Shown piece by piece: positions 35,281-46,197 of a stretch of DNA of 64,000 nucleotides. Origin of the DNA: Neostapfia colusana (taxonomy: Eukaryota > Streptophyta > Magnoliopsida > Poales > Poaceae); the NCBI GenBank assembly GCA_030760725.1, contig JASWHV010000017.1:11324959-11388958 (forward strand). Direction: 5' to 3'. A program made the position numbers and the translations under genes. Within the stretch, counting starts at the first letter, position 1; every line of letters starts with the position of its first letter. The notes beneath the pieces are model-generated. The model was not told where the DNA came from, searched no databases, and saw nothing but the letters and a program-made list of their open reading frames with translations.

Positions 35281-35374
35281 CTCTCCGCTCTGAAATAATT
35301 GATATTTAGGACAGTTAATTTAGTTTAAACTAAACTAGATTTTTTACCATAAACATCAATTATTTCATATGGAG
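35281..35374. mobile_element. Stowaway MITE (94 bp)
   Basis: TA duplications at 35279-35280 and 35375-35376 flank inverted ends CTCTCCGCTCTGAAATAATT and its partner AATTATTTCATATGGAG. The interior is AT-rich with a palindromic TAGTTTAAACTAAACTA centre. This fits the Stowaway consensus (CTCCCTCCG-type ends, TA target). Confidence 0.85.
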
Positions 35375-35645
35375 TATCTGTTCCAGAGCGCCTGCGTGAG
35401 CGTGCAGCGGTGGCCACGCAATTAGTAAGCCTTCAAATCGACAAAGTCGCCGCTGATGGTACCTACGTACATGTTCTGATGCTGCCTTGATGTATCATGA
35501 CATGTATACAGATACAGCGACCGAGCTCAGACTATTTTTCTTCTGTTCATGCGTAACAACGTTACATTTTTTATAAGTTAAACAAGCTTAGATTCGCACA
35601 TCCGTCCAGCCACTAAAATAATACAATATCGATTAGAAAATGATA
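35375..35645. other. Spacer, nothing recognised
   Basis: A short interval between two Stowaway elements with no gene signal. Confidence 0.5.
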
Positions 35646-35724
35646 CTTTCTTCGTTTTGAATTATTTGACGTTGATTAGTTCAAAATTAAACCCACTGAC
35701 GTCAAATAATTCGAAACGGCTGAG
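35646..35724. mobile_element. Stowaway MITE (79 bp)
   Basis: TA at 35644-35645 and 35725-35726. The inverted ends are CTTTCTTCGTTTTGAATTAT and its partner TAATTCGAAACGGCTGAG, with GACGTTGATTAG/CACTGACGTC in the interior. Almost the whole element is palindromic. Confidence 0.85.
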
Positions 35725-35726
35725 TA

Positions 35727-36100
35727 TTGATATATGTCTAGTACGTATTCAGTATTCTCTACGCCCGTCCGTCTCTGATTTTAGCTGGCGCGCGTACAGT
35801 GAAACGTATCCACGTGTACCGATGTTCCGTTGAAAATTTGCGGTTGGGATCATGTGAGGTATAATTAAGAACCCATCTATTTTCAGATCAGGCCAATCGA
35901 GTTGCATGCATCTACTGAACCCAGTTTGCGTGTAGGGAGACAACGCTAGCTCCCTTGTTTACAAAAGACTACTAGCTTAGCAGATTGGAAGGAAATCACT
36001 CTGCACGAGAGATTGAGAAGCCGAATCAAAGATGGTTGTAACACGGTTATTTTAACCACTCCCGGGAGTGTCTCGCGAAGCAACATACTCTCTTGTGCTT
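35727..36100. other. Spacer, nothing recognised
   Basis: Anonymous DNA between the MITE and the first minus-strand gypsy LTR. Confidence 0.4.
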
Positions 36101-39100
36101 TGTGACGCGACCTCTATGGTCTTGTCGAGTCAGGATCACGTTGAGGGGTGTTGCGTTGCACAACACCGCATAACACACATCAAAGGTACAAAGCGGAAGC
36201 AAAGTTTTATTATATAAAGAGGTTTATGAACATTTGTACAACAAAATAGGTTCAGTCTACACTCACGGGCGTAGACTACGCATCGAGTTCACGTTCAGCC
36301 CGTGAACGTGTCTCCGCTAGCACGCACACACTAACACGGCGGCGTGCACGACTCCCACTCGACGGGGTTCCGCTCTTGGGGTTCCATCTCCTCCTCGGGA
36401 GTCCCTTCCTCATAGAACCCCGCAAAAGGTTCAAACACAAGCAGTGAGCACGAAGGCTCAGCAAGACTGACATGTCTCTCCTATACATGAAACTTCTACA
36501 TGGATGGTTTTAGGTTACATGGGGTAAAATAAGTTACAACGGACTCGCCTAATTAGTGGAACCTTACTTTCAAGTTTTAGCAGCAGGTTGTGGAGAACCT
36601 TACGCTAAGGCACATGAGAGAGCCGCAATCAAACATGAAACGCATTTCTCTCGTATACTTTGCCCAAAGTTAAAAAGAACTTTAGTTAGCTCTAAACTAC
36701 AAAAAATTATTAACAATCAAAGTCCATCTTTCATTCAGCAACATTTTAACATGTAACTAGCCTATTCTTTCTACGTCACGGTACAGTGAACAAGTGGTAC
36801 TCACTGACCGCGAGGAACGGCGGTTATAATAGATTTACACCTGCAGGGTTACCCGAATAACCCGTCACTTACGCCCGTACTCGATGTTGCCTACAGCAAC
36901 CATCACAGACGCTGTATGCAACCACCTTTCACTCGTTAGCCAAATGTTGAACCGGTCCAATCGTCCCGAGCAAGAGGTCTCTACGCGCACATCCACAGTG
37001 CTGCCAGCCGATTTACACCTCGAGCTCTCAACCTACCCTCTAAACGACCAGCTATGCCTCAACACCCAGCTACCCGAGTTACATCGGTTTCCCGGTTCCC
37101 ATATAGTCGGTAGGTCTTCGGTACTGTTCTAGCTTGTTCAACAGGCCCGCACACGGCTCGGTCCTCAATCGACACAAGCGGAGCTATAACACCTAGGCCC
37201 CAAAGTCCTGCTGCCCTTACTCTACGCTCAGTCTCATTTTTTCTTTGGCAGTGTTTCATTTGCTATCCTTACACGAGCGATGTGCCTCTAGCCTATTCTC
37301 GCAAGTAGTTCTAACTACTCGACTTGTACCGAAACCTACTCTATCTTAGCATTGCAGTGGCTAATGAGGTTTTCAATACTAATCCCAACCCATGGTTTTC
37401 TTGGCTATGCATTTGGGTTTCAATCAAGACTCTAATGCAAGAAGTAATGATACTCAAGTAAGTTCTCGAAACAGTAAAAAATTGTAAAAGGGTTAATGCA
37501 AACCGGAGCTTGCCTTGTTGCTCTTGGTCGTAGGCTAGCTGCTCTTTTGGAGTGACGAAGTCTAAGACTTCGGGTTACTCCTCAACCTTAGCGACTACAT
37601 GAGATAACATGTACATGTATTAATTTAAATGCATTGGAATTAAATTTAAATTGGTGAAGACTACAAGTCTCACTAGACTGACCCAATGCCTCTGAAATTT
37701 TTATTGTGGTTTGGATACAATCTAAACATAGACTTGGCCAAGTTTTAGTTGCAGCAAAGCTCATTTGAGCTCCCCACAAATAATTATGTACTTGACCTTA
37801 ATTAGAGCTTCTAGGGTGTTCTAGAGATTTTCATGGAGCAAGCCATGACTTTCTGAAAACTAGATTTTATAGGGTTCTAATGGAGTTGGTCTCACTTAAT
37901 TTGAAGGTTCCTAGTTAAAGGTATGAGCTAAATAATTTCAGAGAAATTCTGAAAATGTTTCTGGACATTTTCTATTTTCTAGGGAACAGTTTTATTAATC
38001 ACACCATTAGGTAGATCAAATGAGCTCAAATAGATCTTAAATTTTTATAGTAGCTCTGGGATATTTTGGTGAACATCCTAGCAAAATTGCAGAATTTTCC
38101 TCTAAAGGATTCTCCAGTTAAAATTTTAAACAGTTTAAACTTTGTAGGACAAAATCTGGAGAAATAAGCATTTTCATGAAGTGAAACTTGATTTGCTGGA
38201 AAGTACTCAGAGAGCTGAATCCAACAAAATTTGGTTCACTCGATTTGGAGCTTCCTAGCCTAAGTTATGTGGGTTTGAAGTTTGAACTAAATGTGAAAAT
38301 CGAAGAAAAGTTTGAACTTCTGCCGATGGGTCCCGCACACGGTGCTTCGTCTTCCTCCTCGTGCCAAATACCCGGCGGCGGCGGTCTCCGGTGAGACTCG
38401 CCGGAACCGAGTTCCCGGCCACCTCCCGGCCCGAAACTCGTTGCCTCCCCCTTTTCCATCCTCCTGAACCCGACTGTGAGCTCGCCGGTCACCGACGATG
38501 GCTGGAAACCCGCGTGCACCGGTGACAACACCCACTAGGGTTTCGGCGAGGTCGGTTTCACCCCACCGTGCACCAAATCGATCGGAAACTGGTCGGAGAG
38601 CATCAGTGGAGCATGAGGAACATGAACCAAGGCTTTGTGGAAACTAGAAATGCCGGCAACCATACCCTCGACGGTGAGCCGAGGTACTTTGCAACGACGG
38701 CGAGGAAAACGACCATATCCTGACCGATTCTCGACGGTTTTCCTTGCTTCCTTCTCGAGCGTGTGCGCTAGCATGTGTAGAACCTACTGGACAACGGGCT
38801 TGACCAATAATAGGATGTGGAGTCCGAATTTCAATCGGAGGTGAGCTCGGCTCATATGAACTGGCTTTCTGTAAACTTGGGAATTCCCAACCGATGGTAG
38901 ATCATATGCTAAACGGCTTTTGGCTACACCATCTTCATGCAGTGACACACCTTTCTTGTGTAGAGAAGTGGGTGCGACGATGGCTGTACCGAGCTGTCCA
39001 CGAGAGCCCGAAGGGCGGCAACGTTCGGTCCACCGGGAAAACGTCCGGCTAAGCTCGAGGGTGCCTGCTCACTGGACAACACGGCGTCTAGGATGTTACT

Positions 39101-39834
39101 CACGAGCTCATGGTGTTGTTTTGCTACTGAGAAGGTCGTCTTCGCGAGCGATCGGCCGGCTCACGAGCGGAACCAAGAGGGCGGCTGGTCTGTGTTGGAG
39201 CTCGGTGCGAAACTGACTGATCTCGCCGTGGGCTCGGGGGATATTTAACAGGAGCACGCCGGGGAGGGATAAGGAGCCGGGCAGCTGGTCTCCTAGCGCG
39301 GGGAACCGCAGCAGGAGCTGGCACCGGCCAGCCTCTCGGTGGCACGCTCGGCTGCAACCCGAGAACCGAGTGTTCTGTCCCTCAGTCGGTTGAATTTGCT
39401 TCAGTGGCTGACATGTGGGTCCCACCCGCGTTTTAACCTCTGAAATTAACTTTTCCCCACTGCTCTAAACAGTAGAGACCAAATTAACCTTGGTCATTTG
39501 AATTATCTACCCCTGGGCCATTTGAATTGGATGGAATTCAAATTGGGTTTTGTTTGGATATATTTTCAGCACATATGCAGTTTGAATTTCAAATGGAGTT
39601 TGAATTTGATAAAATCTAGCTCATGTCAAGCTCAACTCCAAATGGAGTAAAAATTTGTGTGTGAGCTCACTAAAATGTGCTGAGTGATAATGTGCCTCCC
39701 ACTTTTGAATTCATGAGATGAAAATAGTTTGAATTTGAATTTGAGTTCAAACCACCCTCTTTTTAGTTATACCCAAAAAGACCTCAAAAGGTTCTGGATT
39801 TGGGTGAATTTTGGCAAGAGCCTTCCTAACAAGG
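36101..39834 (-). repeat. Gypsy LTR in minus orientation (LTR A), right end missing
   Basis: This stretch is related throughout to the Tekay-like LTRs elsewhere in the window. Examples are the GCGGAAGC block near 36210, the ACATCGGTTTCC(C/T)GGTTCCCATAT block at 37081 (compare 50940, and 6499-6526 in reverse), and the Asn/Phe-like AAATTTGAATT runs at the right. It starts near TGTGACGCGACC at 36101. At 39834 it stops some hundreds of bases before the point where its sister LTR ends, and the next LTR begins at once. The simplest reading is that the second element inserted into this LTR. No internal region of this copy is present in the window. Confidence 0.65.
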
Positions 39835-40549
39835 TGAGACGGGCCTATCAACTGAGACAGGCGACTCGCACGGGAATCGTATTGGGTGGTGTCGTGTTGT
39901 GCGGCACTCAACAGCACACATACAAGCAACAATGTATTACATAAAACAATAGCGGAAGCTTACAAATTTTTCTTTGTAATAATTTACATCAAATAACTAC
40001 AGCGGAAGTCTATAACAACTCACGTCGAATAACTAAGAGCACTCGAGATGAAGTCCAGCCCGCGGACTCCTCTCGCTAGCAACACGAAGACAAGCAGCAG
40101 CGGCTGGGTTCTCCATGTGTTACCTGACTCGGAAGTCTTCGAGTCTCACCGGACAATCTCCATCTGAGCATCGATGTTAACCTGCAAAACCACTTATATA
40201 GCAAGCGTGAGCACATAGGCTCAACAAGACTGATCCGTCTCTCCTGAACAAGAAACTCTACATGCACGACGGTTGCAATTGGGTTAGCTAGTTTTGCATA
40301 AAGGACTCGCCTAAAGTTGATCCTTAACTTTCAGATTTTTAAGCCTCATTGTACAAACCTTGAGCCGAAAATCATCGCAACTCCACAATCAAACAAGAAA
40401 CGCTTTGTTGCGATGCTCCTTGCACAAAGTGAAGTAATGTTTAATGAGCCTATCTCTAATTCAATCATGGTTACTGTCGGTACCTGAGATATGGGGTACC
40501 CCCGCGCACAGGGTAAAATGCCTAAGGTGCTCGCCCTTCTCCGCAGGGA

Positions 40550-40850
40550 GAGCTCCGAAGGCGCCACGCGTCTGGCGGGGCCGGACCTCCCTCTCCTCAG
40601 AGGAGAGCTCCGGTCCCGCCACGTGGCATACAGAAGCCGGACCTCCCCCTCCGTGGGAGAGAGGTCCGAAGACGCCACGTGTCCAGCGGGGCCGGACCTC
40701 CCTCTCCTCAGAGGTGAGCTCCGGGCCCGCCACGTGGAATGCAGAAGCCGGACCTCCCCCTACGCGGGAGAGAGGTCCGAAGGCGCCACGCGTCCAGCGG
40801 GGCCGGACCTCCCTCTCCTCAGAGAAGAGCTCCAGACCCGCCACGTGGCT
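40550..40850 (+). repeat. 111-bp tandem repeats with G-box cores in the LTR
   Basis: The phrase GGGGCCGGACCTCCCTCTCC recurs at 40577, 40688 and 40799, a period of 111 bp. CACGTG (G-box) cores lie at 40620, 40676, 40731 and 40842, usually as CCACGTGGC or CCACGTGTC. The 3' LTR has the same array with three intact cores (49725, 49781, 49836); others are changed by single transitions. G-boxes bind bZIP and bHLH factors in plants; a role as an enhancer of the LTR promoter is inferred. Confidence 0.9.
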
Positions 40851-41250
40851 GGAAGAACGGTGTTGCCCGCCCCCGAGCGGTAGGCAGCGGGCGTAAAGGC
40901 GCCCCTCACCTTGCCCGTACAAGGAATTCAAGGCCCGCGTCTTCCCAAGACGCGGAAACGCGGAGCATGCGCCTGTCAGGTGCCGTTGCGTCCAGTCGCA
41001 TCACAGACTAGCGCGCGGTGTCAGAACCTGCCAGGTAATAAACGTCGCGACAAGACATCCCATGCCGCCTGCGCCGTCATCAACCACTACGACTAGCGCA
41101 CGGCATGGGCAGGGCGGCAAAAGGAAGACTCAGAAGCCCTCGACCGGAGGCAACCACCGGCATAACTACAGATACGGTAGATAATAGACAATCTTCCCGG
41201 GACCACCTGTCGGGTCCCGGCTTCCCTTGTAAGCCGCCCGAGCCTTGGAC

Positions 41251-41258
41251 TATAAAAG
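41251..41258 (+). promoter_or_regulatory. LTR TATA box
   Basis: TATAAAAG, framed by a short inverted repeat (CCCGAGCC..GGCTCGGG). The 3' LTR has the same at 50245-50252. Transcription would begin some 25-35 bp downstream, leaving a ~290-bp R-U5. Confidence 0.8.
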
Positions 41259-41573
41259 GCTCGGGTAGGCGTCGATAGCAGGGGTTCGCATTCTGCAACT
41301 CATACGCTAGCCATACACTCTCAAGCTGTAACTCACCCCCAAGCTCAGGCCCCCGGCCCTGAGCAGCAAGCAATACAGCGAGCTCCATAGCTCGCCGTGG
41401 ACGTAGGGTGTTACGCTCCGGCGGCCTGAACCACGTAAAACTTCCCGTGTCAAGCTCTCACTAACTCGTCCATCCGCGCAAGCTCTCCGCTAGGAACTAG
41501 CCCCTCCGAAAAAAGAACCTCCGCGGGCTGCCCAGTGCAGGCCCGGGGGAAGTGTCGATCGCACACTTCGACA

Positions 41574-41593
41574 TTTGGCGTGCCAGGTAGGGG
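41574..41593 (+). other. Primer binding region of the Tat-type element
   Basis: TTTGGCGTGCCAGGTAGGGG follows the LTR directly. The TGGCGYGCCAGGTAGGGG motif is familiar from grass Tat-lineage elements. The tRNA was not determined. Confidence 0.75.
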
Positions 41594-41740
41594 GCTTTTC
41601 CCCTAGCGCGACGAGTTTCCGCTGACGAAGATGACCAAGCTCCCTTCGGCGGCAAGCTCACCTCCCCCGCCTCCGCGACGAACCGCGACCAGGGGGGAGT
41701 ACAAGCCAACACACTCGGGACGGAGTGTGTCAGTACAAGC

Positions 41741-41860
41741 TGGGAGCCAGCAACCGGCTCTGGCAGCGCCGACCCCGGCAATGCAGGCTCCAACCAGCGT
41801 CAGATCTTCAGTAGCGTCGGGCGTACCCGGAGGGGGTGCGCTAGCTACAGCAAGAGCGCT
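41741..41860 (+). repeat. 120-bp direct repeat, copy 1
   Basis: Starts TGGGAGCCAGCAACCGGCTC and ends CTAGCTACAGCAAGAGCGCT. A second copy of the same length lies at 42125-42244 with about a dozen changes. Both are in the degraded 5' coding part of the element. Confidence 0.9.
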
Positions 41861-42124
41861 ACTGCACAATCCGCCCGCTGGGGACGCGCCTCAGGCGGCG
41901 ACCCAGCAGTGGATTCGCGAAGTAGACCGACTTGACATCGGCCTCGACCCAGCCTGAAGGACAGATCTTCGCTACGCGGGCTCTGCCCCAGGCATACGTC
42001 GCGCAGTATATGCCACAACCATATGCCCTGCAAACGGCGTCCCTGGTCCATAGAGCGGCCTTGCCCATACCGGGGCATACTGTGCCAGCGGAGGACCAGG
42101 CGTTCGCGGCGCCGATACCTGCAC

Positions 42125-42244
42125 TGGGAGCCAGCAACCGGCTCTGGCAGCGCCGACCCCGGCAATGCCGGCTCCGACCAGCGTCAGGTTTTCAGTAGCG
42201 CTGGATGTACCTAGTGAAGGTGCGCTAGCTGCAGCGAAGAGCGC
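42125..42244 (+). repeat. 120-bp direct repeat, copy 2
   Basis: Copy of 41741-41860, starting TGGGAGCCAGCAACCGGCTC. The 384-bp spacing suggests a local duplication of gag-proximal sequence. Confidence 0.9.
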
Positions 42245-42404
42245 TGCTACTCAATATGCTACAGTCGTATGTCCTGTGTATGGCCACCGGGGCATGCGAT
42301 GCTCAGCGCAAACCAAGCATTCGTGGCATCAGAACCTGCGGCGACAGAAGCGGGGTGTGCGGCCCCCGCGCCCCGACTTCGCTTCACAAATGGCCGCACA
42401 AGTT

Positions 42405-43170
42405 TCGGTCACTCTCGCCTGAGAAGTACGACGGCAGCATCAACCCGGCGGAATTCCTCCAGAGGCCGGAAAATCCAGAAGCTCGCGGGGCGCTTCCGGA
42501 AGGGGAAGCAGCCCCTAGCTAATGCCCCATCCTATAGTAAGGGAGGGCAACCAAAAGGTCGAGGCCCGAGACGGCGACGACCGCCAGATGGATTTCCAGG
42601 AGCTCCGGCGCGCCGCAAAGGCAGCGCGCAATCATGGAAGCTCTATCTCCAGTGACGACGAGCACTGGAAGATGCCCTGTGACATCTTCGGCGGGTCTGT
42701 TGACCCCCCTGACCAGAAGCATGGCTAAGGCCTTGCGACGAGCGGTAGCGTCGGTGGCTCCCCTCCCAGGTGCAGTACCGCACCTCAGGTGGATGGGAAC
42801 CCCCATCAGCTCTAATGACACCGATCGCCCCAGGAACATGGCTGGGGTCGGCCAACTACCGCTCGTGGTGGCCCTTACCGTCGCCAACGTGAAGATGTAC
42901 CACGTTTTGGTGGATGGTGGGGCTGGACTGAACCTCATCAGTCACGCAGCCTTCCAGAAGCTGCAGATCCCGATGGCCAAGCTCGCCCCGTCAAGCCCAT
43001 TCTCAGGGGTAGGGCCGGGACAGGTCGTTTCCTACGGCCGCATCAGCCTCCCGGTGACCTTTGGGGCACCGGACAGCTACCGGACGGAGTACATTCTGGT
43101 CGACATGACCGAGACTGACCTCCCTTTCAATGCCACAATCGGTTGTGGAGACCGTGTTGCCGCAGTATTA
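42405..43170 (+). pseudogene. Tat-type gag end and protease remnant
   Basis: Scattered gag-like words (SPEKYDGSINPAEFLQ near 42416) are followed by a gypsy aspartic protease in frame 42634-43386. It reads GGVGQLP-type lead-in, then KMYHVLVDGGAGLNLISHAA with the Asp-Gly-Gly form of the active site, VVSYGRISLPVTFG, and YILVDMTETDLPFNATIG. The frame then leaves any family resemblance. No intact gag exists. Confidence 0.8.
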
Positions 43171-43593
43171 GCCTTGGAAAGGCTTCGGGCGCTTACAGCA
43201 ACTAGAGCGCCAGCCCTCGGCAGTACAGGACCAAACCAGCTCCACCCGAGTGCACGCCACCGTGCCTCTACCGCCGCACCCCACGTGCAACTCCTTGATG
43301 AGGACGACGTCCCCACAAGGCTCATCCGAATCAGCGCCGATGCCACCCAGACCACCCGGGTAGTCGGGGGCCCGGGTAGCATATAGGAAGGCGCGCTCGT
43401 TGCCCCCCTCCGACATGAGGTCGATGTGCTGCATGACAGCCATCACCGAGGCCAGAGATCCCCAGGGAGGTGATGGAGTATTACTTAAAGGTCTTTCCCG
43501 ACGCCCAGCCGTCCGACGAGACGGAGAGTCCGCCGCTCCCGGCGCTTGGCAAACCGTGTTATTATCCCGAAGGCCAGCGAGAAGCTCCGGAAG

Positions 43594-43717
43594 CGCATCC
43601 ACTACACCAGTCTCAATAAGGCATGTCCTAAAGACCTATTTTCTCTTCGGCTGATAGAGCAAATAGTAGACTCGATACCAGGCTGTGATATGCTGCGCTT
43701 CCCAAATGCTTGCTAGG
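43594..43717 (+). pseudogene. Tat-type reverse transcriptase remnant
   Basis: A short stretch reads YTSLNKACPKDLFSLRLIEQ and then IVDSIPGCDMLRFPNA, corresponding to the first RT motif region. It ends at a TAG codon. The palm with its catalytic DD motif is gone; the sequence from 43720 to 44190 is unalignable by eye. Confidence 0.75.
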
Positions 43718-44189
43718 GCTCCCATCAGACCCCTGTGTCTGAAGTAGTTGAAGGGCGCCCCCTACCTACTAATCCCGGCGTAAGCCGACTCGGCATAGCT
43801 AGGGGTCCCGCGAATTTCTCGTTTTCGCGCAATGGCTTTAACCCCGTACCACAGTAACCTGTTCCGCTACCAAGAAGCAAGCGCCAGAAGACCAGACCTC
43901 GGATCCCTGACACAACCTCCCGGAGCCCCCAGGACGACAGCGGAGCTTCCAGTGAGGTCCAAAGCAGCCTGAGGGCCCCCGAGTGCCGGGCACCCGGCGA
44001 TCTCCCCAGGCTAAAAGCTATCTCTTGCAGCCCCATGCGACGGGCAATGCCGCCGAATGGGCGGCGGAGCTACTGAAGTTTGATCTAGGTTCCCTTTCCC
44101 GTCATACAGACATTAACCGAGCATTAGTTCACTTGTGGCTGAAGTAGACACACGCTCAGGGGGCCATGAAGACGATGAAACAGGACCCT

Positions 44190-45200
44190 GAGCCCCGACC
44201 TTCATCAGGACTCATCAAATGATGTTCGCCCACGGCTCCCCGCGAAAGCAGGGGGCCGATGCTAGCGTACTGTTCCTCATGCCATCGGGGGAGCAGTCTG
44301 GGTATGTGGCGCGTCTCAATTCCAAGGCAGCCAACACCGTAGCAGAGTATGGAGTGCTCATCCTTCTCGCTAGTCGTTGGCTCAGGGCGATCCCCAGTCT
44401 GGTTATCAACCAAGACGGCGGAGACAAACCCCCTCGCCTTGGACCTGCACCACGTACCGCGCGCTAGCAAGGACGCAGCTGACGACCTTTCAACGAGGGC
44501 CCCCACTGCCACCGGAGCCACTGTGCCTGAAGGGGGCCTCGAGAGGACGTTGCCGCGACCCACAGCCCGGCCCGCCGAGATGTGCGAACGGGTCTAGACC
44601 AGCACCTCGAAGCTGGCGGTCCCAGCGGCCATGAGCGCCGCCAAGGATCATAAGCGTCACTGGGGACTCCGTGCAACCCAGCGCTCAAGATCCAGATGCT
44701 CAAGTCAGACCCGATGCATGGATCACGGAGGTCCGGGACTACTTGAAAGACAATATCCTCCCTGATGAACGTGTATCCGCTGAACGGATTGCGCGTATGG
44801 CTAAGAGACACATGGCGGTAGAGGGGGATCTCTACCGACGTGGCGCCAACCACATCCTATTGCGGTGCACAACCCAGGGGGAAGGATGCGACTTGTTCGC
44901 TGAGATCCATGGAGGCGAATGTGGGAGTCATTCTTCCTCATGCACGCTTGTTGGTAAAGCCTTTCGGCATGGCTTCTACTAGCCGGCAACACTCCAGGAT
45001 GCCGTCGAGCTGGTCGAGAGCTGCTAGGCATGCCTGTTCCATGCCAAGCAGATCCATACACTGGCTTGGACGGTACGGATGATCCAGCCCGCATGGCCAT
45101 TTGCCGTACTAGGGCTGGACATCCCGGGCCTGGGACCATTCCCCAGAACCGAAGACAGGGACCCGCTCCCGAACCTTCGGAACACGGAACACCGCTGTAA
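44190..45200 (+). pseudogene. Tat-type second RNase H and integrase N-terminal remnant
   Basis: RNase H-like words occur at 44219-44400 (GADASVLFLMPSGEQ, ARLNSKAANTVAEYGVLI), as in the additional RNase H of Tat elements. The integrase N-terminus is at 44671-45120 (WITEVRDYLKDNILPDERVS, GDLYRRGANHILLRC, EIHGGECGSH, KAFRHGFYWPATLQDAVELV, then CxAC with a TAG in the x position at about 45024). The integrase catalytic core beyond GLDI is deleted. Confidence 0.82.
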
Positions 45201-45349
45201 GTTCTACCCCTAGAGCAACAATCAGGCAGGCCCTTCTTTTCATAGTAATTTCCATAAAAGTCCGTGAACCGGGCTTGGAGCAACTAAGCCTCAGGGGACG
45301 GTCCAGGACTACGTTCAGCTTCGCCTGGTTCCGACCCAAAGCGCGTAGA

Positions 45350-46197
45350 GTCTTGCTTCCCTTGAGGTGGGTCGTGGCCTACATATGCGGCCCTCCTTCC
45401 CTCGTATGGAAATTTATATGAAAAGAAGCCCACCCTACGTTGCTCTTCTTTGGTACTCATTTAATTTACTTGTTAAATTTCTATGATTACCCTGCTAAGG
45501 CGTGCTCACTATGCGTTCAATTCCCTCTTCTCATTTCCATCTTTAGTCGGAATTTGCTGCAGATATGACTAAGGAATAGAGGGGGGAGCCCCCAAGGAGA
45601 ATCACGTTTTCCTTATGTGCAGGATTTCTCAGCCTCAGCTTCCCGCAGGAGTATGGTAGGCGCATCCACCCAATAGAACGCACCTACTAGGGGGCCGCTA
45701 CGGGATCGCGGTAGGCCAAAAACCCTAAGGTAAGATCAAAGGGCTAGCCCTCGCAGGGGTGGGGTCCGAAGGCCCCACGTGTCCGGCAGGGACGGGCCTC
45801 CCACCTCTTCGAGGGGAGCTCCGGGATCACCGCGTGGTCTGCAGGGAGAGGCCCGGGACCTCCACGTGCCCTGCGGGCCCTGACCTCCTCCCAGGCAGGA
45901 GCTCCGGGCCCGCCACGTGACCAACCGGCTCAGACCCCCCTCCGATCTCGTGAGGCGGGTCCTAGAGACCTCCGGAACCCTTAGTATACAGTGGGGACCC
46001 GGACAAGGTGTCCATGCAGAGCTTCGAGATTGGTCAAGGCCTCCGAGCCCTTGCGGAAAGGCCAAGAAGAAGACTAGGGCATGCAGACACAGAAAGAAAC
46101 AGGAGTCTGTCCATACAAAGGCTCCACGAGTTGGGCTACAGACTCAACAAAAATAAAGAAAGGAAGTACAGGGCCTTGTAGACACGAGGGCGGGTGC
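45350..46197 (+). other. Non-coding spacer with LTR-like repeats
   Basis: This lies between the pol remnant and the antisense gene. At about 45755-45930 it contains stretches resembling the LTR 111-bp repeats (GAGCTCCGGGCCCGCCACGTG and relatives), with CACGTG at 45776, 45863 and 45914. No coding sequence was recognised. Confidence 0.7.

Larger units (their letters stand above)
40475..41573 (+). repeat. 5' LTR of the Tat-type element
   Basis: Starts TGTCGGTACCTGAG and ends GCACACTTCGACA. It contains ~2.6 copies of a 111-bp tandem repeat, a TATA box at 41251 and GC-rich blocks. It is followed directly by the primer binding region. Confidence 0.95.

Noticed and set aside
40444..40931. Repetitive frames on both strands in the Tat-type LTRs (also 49341-49925)
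   Set aside because: The 111-bp period is a multiple of three, so tandem repeats keep several frames open. The apparent protein repeats follow from the DNA repeat.
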